Source: Flaccisagitta enflata
Lineage: Eukaryota; Chaetognatha; Sagittoidea; Aphragmophora
DNA length: 64,000 nucleotides
NCBI GenBank assembly: GCA_965153355.1
Contig: OZ231128.1
Span: 26,102,001-26,166,000, forward strand
Direction: 5' to 3'
Shown: piece after piece, positions 43,580 through 64,000 of the stretch
Layout: every line of letters starts with the position of its first letter
How positions within the stretch are numbered: the stretch's first letter is position 1
The notes under the pieces: model-generated
The model's input: only the letters and a program-made list of their open reading frames with translations
Database searches by the model: none
What the model was told of the DNA's origin: nothing
Program-made: the position numbers and the translations under genes

Positions 43580-44273
43580 GGCTTTCGTTTGTCATCAACC
43601 GGATATTCCGTATATTAACGCGTCTGACTCCGTAATTCCGTATAAAAACGAGCATCATTAATGGTTTTATCTTTTAAACAAGGATCGCCGGTCACTTACC
43701 GCCTGACACTGCTCAAAATCCGGATAAACTCTTAATGGAAGGGTGAAATTCTGCCCCCTGAAATTGAATATCTGCCATCGAATTCATCTGCCATGGTCTC
43801 TCAAATGATTTCAAGGCATTAAGTGAAAAAAAAAAGATTTACGCGATTCCATGAACGTGTTGTTTCTTTACTTATGATTCCATCCGGAGTGTTGACCAGC
43901 GGATGGTCAAGATGTTCTCGCAAATCATCTGTACGTCACTTTATTTTATGATGTTAAGTCCTAACTCCTTGGCTGATTTTTCATCATACTAGGATTAACA
44001 GCGACTTCTTGGACCTCCTTTGAACAATCCACATCTAACTGAATACCATTTTCTCGATTTTGGGCAGCGGCATCAAAAGGCAAAAAAGTCCATAATTGAT
44101 CCATAGAATGATAAGTGACACGGGGTCACAATATCGTTGCAGACGGGTGGGTAGCGGCATCCAACGGTGGGTAAGAGCATCACTTTCCCCATTTGCATTT
44201 ATCACTATAGACCGACGAACCAACGGACGGATAGACAAAGCTTCTTCTAGAGTTGTACGTCCGTAAGCAAAAA
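43144..44273. other. Intergenic DNA, no gene recognised
   Basis: Contains a CATCAT run (43545-43580), poly-A/T stretches and an R1-E-like scrap at 44205-44270. Confidence 0.45.
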
Positions 44274-44360
44274 AATCGGTGCCCGATGCCCCTGGCAGGT
44301 GATTGGCACCAAGTGGAGTGAGCAGGGCAGCGGCCCCAAAGGGCCAATGTCCTGAGACAC
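44274..44360. repeat. R2 fragment
   Basis: CGGTGCCCGATGCCCC and GGCAGCGGCCCCAAAGGGCC with AATGTCCTGA; no tandem core. Confidence 0.6.
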
Positions 44361-45079
44361 AAGGTAGACCTGGAAAGCGTCCTGAGAGGCACATTTGAGG
44401 CCTTTAGAATACTTTCATTGTTGTTCAATAAGAGTATTGAATTTTTTTTCCTTTTCAATGTCAATTTTCCATGTTATTCAATCTGAATTTTGCATGTATT
44501 TCAAAATTTTGTCAATTTTCTATGTTATTCAGCAAAGTTTCCATAATTACAATTATTAAATTTTCATGTAATTAATAGAATTATATTATTTTCTTTGTAA
44601 TTTTCCATGTTATTCAGTAAAAATTTTGCATTTCTTCAATTTTCCATGTTTAAGCTTAGGAACATGAGGCTCAATAGATGTGGCAGAGATGGACGGAGCT
44701 GGGTGGATGCAGGGCGAACGGACGGACGGATGGGCCAGACCAGGACAGACGGACGGATGTGGGGCAGATCAGCAGGCAGACGGAGGACAAGCGGACGGGC
44801 AGGATAACCAGGCAGACGGACGGATGGACGAATGACGGGGTGGTCACCCCTGTGTCCTACAGGACATTGGCTCTTTAGGGCCCTTTGCCAAAAATATCTA
44901 AAACGCTCATTTTCTTGCCTTTTCAACTCAATGAGCTTGCGGACCAACGGTTAATGGACCAAAAATCCTCTTATAGAGTTAGTGTCCCGTAACTTAAGCT
45001 ATATCTATAATTGTTTATACTACTATACTATGAGGATTGTTTCCTTTGTCAACTATAAAATGACAGAATCATACAAAAT
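44361..45079. other. Intergenic DNA with AT-rich and GGAC-rich tracts
   Basis: TTTCCATGTTATTCA words repeat at 44455-44650. A GGACGGACGG/CAGACGGA-rich stretch occupies 44690-44835, with an R2 scrap (CCTACAGGACATTGGCTC) near 44856. Confidence 0.5.
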
Positions 45080-45530
45080 AGTCGCAAAAAAGCTTTGGAA
45101 TGGTCAGCAGTACTGATGCCTCATGGCAAGTTATGCCAAGGTGTGAGGTGGTTAGAGGGCAGCGGCACGAGGGCAGTGGCTGCAGCAGGATGTGAGCCTT
45201 CAGTCTGGGATGTGACCCTTGGGGCTGGGATTTAAGCCTTGAGGCTAGGATTCGAGCTTTGAGACTGGGATTTGCGCCTTGAGACTGGGATTTGAGCCTC
45301 GAAACTGGGATTTGAGCCTCGAGACTAGGATTTGAGCCTTGAGATTGGGATTAAAGCCTTGAGATTGGGATATGAACCTTGAGATTGGGATTTGAGCCTC
45401 AAGACTGGGATTTGAGCCTCAAGACTGGGATTTGAGCCTCGAGAGCGGTTTTAAGCAGGGAGGGGGGTACACTGGAGAAGGAGGAGAAGAAGAAGAAATT
45501 TCCCCCTATGTGAAAGCATAGGTCCTCAAC
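45080..45530. repeat. R2 repeat with about 12-unit core
   Basis: AGTCGCAAAAAAGCTTTGGA, GGGCAGCGGCACGAGGGCAG, then GGGATTTGAGCCTTGAGACT units (45190-45440) and GTGAAAGCATAGGTCCTCA. Confidence 0.75.
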
Positions 45531-46678
45531 CATACACCGTTCAGAGCTCCTAAGACTCTTCTCCTTATTCAAAATTTTGGTTAACAAAAAAACCAACATG
45601 AGTATAAAGAGTGACCTATCACACAAACCGCAATGCACCCATAGAATCCCAATCTGCCATCAAAAATGTTTTTGAAATTTGGCAGAGTTACTATTGAAAA
45701 TAAACTAAATCTACATTTTTTTTATGTAAATTGCAAAAAGCGCCCCAAGATTGATTTAATTCTTTTAGGATTTATATAAACCTACCAAAAGGACTCAAGT
45801 ATTAAACTTAGAGACGATCATTCGACCTCAACCCATTCTGGGTTCTGGCGACAGCGTCTGTCACTTCCACATACCAATGATTTGTCAGCCTTGTTGCTAA
45901 TGCCAAATAAATTATATCATGAACTTTCAGGCTATATTTTCAGCCCCAAGGCTCTAATTTTAGCCTCAAGGCTCAAATGTCAATTTACAGCTCTGTAAAT
46001 CTAATATCATAAATAAAAAAAGGAAAGGAAAAAAAAGTTAAAAATCATTGACCATTCTCTGTTTGTCCGATTCAGTAAACTAGGAGCAACGGGTAGTTCT
46101 GACCACCGAATGCATTTACGACCCTTTTTTCCTTCTAAACCTTCCATGAATTCATAAATTTTATGGGCTCCATTTTCCCGTCATATTCTCTTTTTTTAGG
46201 AAAAACTGATGGAGAATATGATAAAAAAAACAATGAATCCCCACAAAACTTTTACGGCTTTACATAACCAGTAGAGAAGAAATTTGATGAGAGAATAAAA
46301 CGAAATGAAATGAAAAACGAAAAAGAATATAGAGAGACACATGAAAAAAAAACGTTAAAGAAAACTCGATATTATTCCATAAATTGCTGGGAATTTTTCC
46401 CCGATAAATAGGATAAAAAAAGAGACAAAAGCGCGAATCAAATCAAACGAAAAAGCCCCAATCAATTGTGAACGAAAAAAAAAGAAGAAAAAAAGAAGAA
46501 ATGAAAAGAGAGAATACGAAAATATAAGAATACGAAATATTTTTAAAATCCTGACAACGTGTTTTCAAAGCCGCTTGTGTCTAAAAAAAAAAGGACAAAC
46601 AAATTGATTCCGTGAATTTGTAATTTAACTGATAAGTTTTATCCAACTGATTTTTGAAGAGAAGAAATCGCGTTGAAA
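45531..46678. other. Upstream region of the kinesin gene
   Basis: AT-rich, A-run-rich, with R2-core-like GGCTCAAAT words near 45940-45990. No TATA box or clear promoter was pinned down upstream of 46679. Confidence 0.45.
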
Positions 46679-53430
<6,752 letters not shown>

Positions 53431-53811
53431 ACAGAATGACAGAAAGACAGAGAGAAACTTAACTTGAAAACAAACAAATAGATGGACTCAACTCGACCCC
53501 CGACACTGAGGGGGCCCTGGTTAGTACGTACAACAAAATTGGTGGCTCGCTGTTGCAGTGCTGTAGCTACGCCATCATGTACAGACAGACCAAAAATTCA
53601 ACGCTTGGAGGCACCAAAAATTTTAGCAGTCCCCCCCCCCAGCCTATTTAGCTTCATAAACTTTTTGACTGAAAGTTGTTTTGGGCTTTGATGCAGTCCA
53701 CCGCGGCGATTTTTGAATTTTTATCTAGAACCCTCAAATTTACCCCCTTTTGACCCAAAGTGACCACTCTGCTGAGAGTGAAAAAAGTCGAATTTTTTTT
53801 TTCGTTACTAT

Positions 53812-54371
53812 TAAACTCTACACCCCGCTATGATGGTCGGTTGGTCGGTCGGTTGGTCGGTTGGTTGGTTGGTCGGTCGGTCCCCTTTTGGGCAGCGGCC
53901 CCGAAGGGGTCGATGACCTATGCTTCCACGCAGGGGTTTTCTCCTCCTCCTCCTCCTCCTCCTCCTCCGTACCGCCCCCCCCCCCAACTCCATGCCCATA
54001 TCTCAGCCTAGAGGACCAAATCCCAGCCTTGAGGCCCAGATCCCAGTCTTGAGGTCCAAATCCCAATCTCCAGGCCAAAATCCCATCTTAAAGCCAAAAT
54101 CCTTCTTTGGGGCCCAAATTCCGGCTACGAGGGATTTGGGCCTCAAGACTGGGATTTGGGCCTCGAGGCTGGGATATGGGCTTCTAGGCTGAGATATGGG
54201 CCTGGAGTTGGGGGGAGGGAACGGAGGAGGAGGAGAAAATCCCCCTGTGTGAAAGCATGGGTCATCGACTTTTTGAGCATACGGCTCCTGCCCAGATGCC
54301 CTAGTGACCTTCTCCAGCAGTGCTCCTGTCCACCTGCGCGCGGCTAGGGTAGCCGTGTATCCGGCCTTGTT
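53812..54371 (+). repeat. R1 copy split by an R2 element
   Basis: CTCTACACCCCGCTATGATG and a GGTCGGTTGG run at the left; CGGCTCCTGCCCAGATGCCC to GTGTATCCGGCCTTGTT at the right (54262-54371). The R2 element at 53890-54262 lies between them. Confidence 0.75.
53890..54262. repeat. R2 repeat nested in R1
   Basis: GGCAGCGGCCCCGAAGGGGT, CGATGACCTATGCTTCCACG, CTCCTCCTC run, ATCCCAGCCTTGAGGCCCAG units in both orientations, and GTGAAAGCATGGGTCATCGA. Confidence 0.8.
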
Positions 54372-54890
54372 AGATCTGTTTTGCAATTTTTCACTTTAAA
54401 ATTATTGTTTTTGTAGATTAGCATTTTGAATTTTTATTTTTTGATAAATAAATTCTTCCCCTTTTAAAAAATTGCAAAATAAACCATAAAAACATGATAT
54501 TTAGTCAGTACAAACTTTATTCAACATTATTCCTCTAAAACAGTTGTGAAACTTTAGAAAATAATTCTTTTTTTTTCACTTTCACCGGTGTGTTTTTTGG
54601 GGTTAAAAGAGGGGTAATTTTGGGGTTTCTATGTTAAATTTCAAAAATCGCCCACTATTGCTTGGACTCCATTTGTAGCCCTTGCTACCATGCCGTCCAT
54701 TGTTCAACCTCCACCTTGCCAATCAAATTTCATACCGTGCACGTTATTTCTATTGTGGAATGAAAAAAATTGTGTAAACATAACATAACTGGTGGTCTAG
54801 AACGCTAAACGACAATACGATTTTACCCGGAGGATACGAAAGGGTGTTGAAATTATTATTGCTCTTGTCGATGTTACTTCAATTATTATT

Positions 54891-55393
<503 letters not shown>

Positions 55394-55421
55394 GATGTTG
55401 ATGATTTTCTTGTCCTTCCAA

Positions 55422-63613
<8,192 letters not shown>

Positions 63614-63615
63614 CT

Positions 63616-63616
<1 letters not shown>

Positions 63617-63704
<88 letters not shown>
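63617..63704. repeat. (GA)n at CATSPER1 exon a acceptor
   Basis: About 44 GA units; on the gene strand this is (CT)n and runs into TTTCTCTCAG. Confidence 0.95.
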
Positions 63705-63706
<2 letters not shown>

Positions 63707-64000
63707 TCACCTATGGACAGAAACGGACAAAAAGAAAGATCAATTTTAATGATCGAATTTCATCACATTCTATTAGTCTAGTCCCATTTAATCACATAAT
63801 TGGGAAAAAAATCGAAAAACGTTTTTCGATTTTTTGAGTCCAGGGTTAGGAATTAATGTTTCCCTTTTTTGCTTGCGCCAATTTGGGAAAGTTGGGTCAG
63901 AATTAGGCTCGCCCATGGCTGGGGTACAGGGTGAAAGAGGGCACTTTTTTACACCTTCTGGAAAAAAGCAGGCCTCTGTGCACTGCTCTGAATCCATACC
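63705..64000. other. Window edge upstream of CATSPER1 exon a
   Basis: A 69-codon minus-strand frame (63788-63997) could be an upstream exon, but it has no motif and no confirmed donor, so it is left unassigned. Confidence 0.4.

Noticed and set aside
53482-53691. Open frame just after kinesin exon 6 as the missing motor exon
   Set aside because: It shows none of the expected LGGN..TT or FGQRA residues and lies between low-complexity tracts.
63788-63997. Possible upstream CATSPER1 exon
   Set aside because: Correct strand and position, but no donor in the required phase was confirmed and the sequence has no family motif.

Overview
This is an animal (metazoan) nuclear genome window with three real multi-exon genes scattered through very repeat-rich, AT-rich DNA. 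Intron-split genes with canonical GT..AG junctions, a secreted LDLa-trypsin, a conventional kinesin and a sperm-type CatSper channel point to an animal with flagellated sperm. The species cannot be fixed from sequence alone. Nothing prokaryotic is present.

Layout. (1) 6460-23200, minus strand: a complete 7-exon gene for a secreted trypsin-like serine protease (352 aa: signal peptide, LDLa, Thr-Gly linker, S1 domain). A TATA box lies just upstream of its short 5' leader. A 13.1-kb intron between the His and Asp exons holds minisatellites, five small inverted-repeat transposons, a decayed 3.4-kb transposon with its own protein remnants (14330-17729), and several dispersed repeats. (2) 23.2-46.6 kb: no gene recognised. 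The tract is microsatellites, an 80-bp minisatellite, a pogo-like MITE and many copies of two dispersed families. (3) 46679-53219, plus strand: six exons encoding the first 322 residues of a kinesin-1 motor domain. The exons for the end of the motor and the stalk are not found. (4) 55422-63613, minus strand: ten exons of a CATSPER1-like sperm cation channel covering S1-S6, the pore and the C-terminus. Its 5' end lies outside the window. The kinesin and CATSPER1 genes converge.

Repeats dominate. Family R1 (my label) occurs about 40 times on both strands. One end carries an AGTCGCG hairpin, the middle a GTCC/GTCGG tetranucleotide run, and the other end GGCCTTGTT. It resembles non-autonomous Helentron (DINE/HINE or pearl-like) elements, which is an inference. 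Family R2 carries a GGCCCC-GAA-GGGGCC hairpin around a roughly 20-bp minisatellite. At least 17 further inverted-repeat elements can be bounded, several with TA or 8-bp target duplications. They include a 1.66-kb near-perfect palindrome in a kinesin intron.

The three genes show no functional relationship beyond adjacency. The most distinctive points are microsatellites or R1 copies abutting splice sites, nested insertions that give a relative chronology, a transposon family with a PIN/FEN-like motif and a CXC tail, and a protease zymogen with Tyr rather than Arg/Lys at its predicted activation site.
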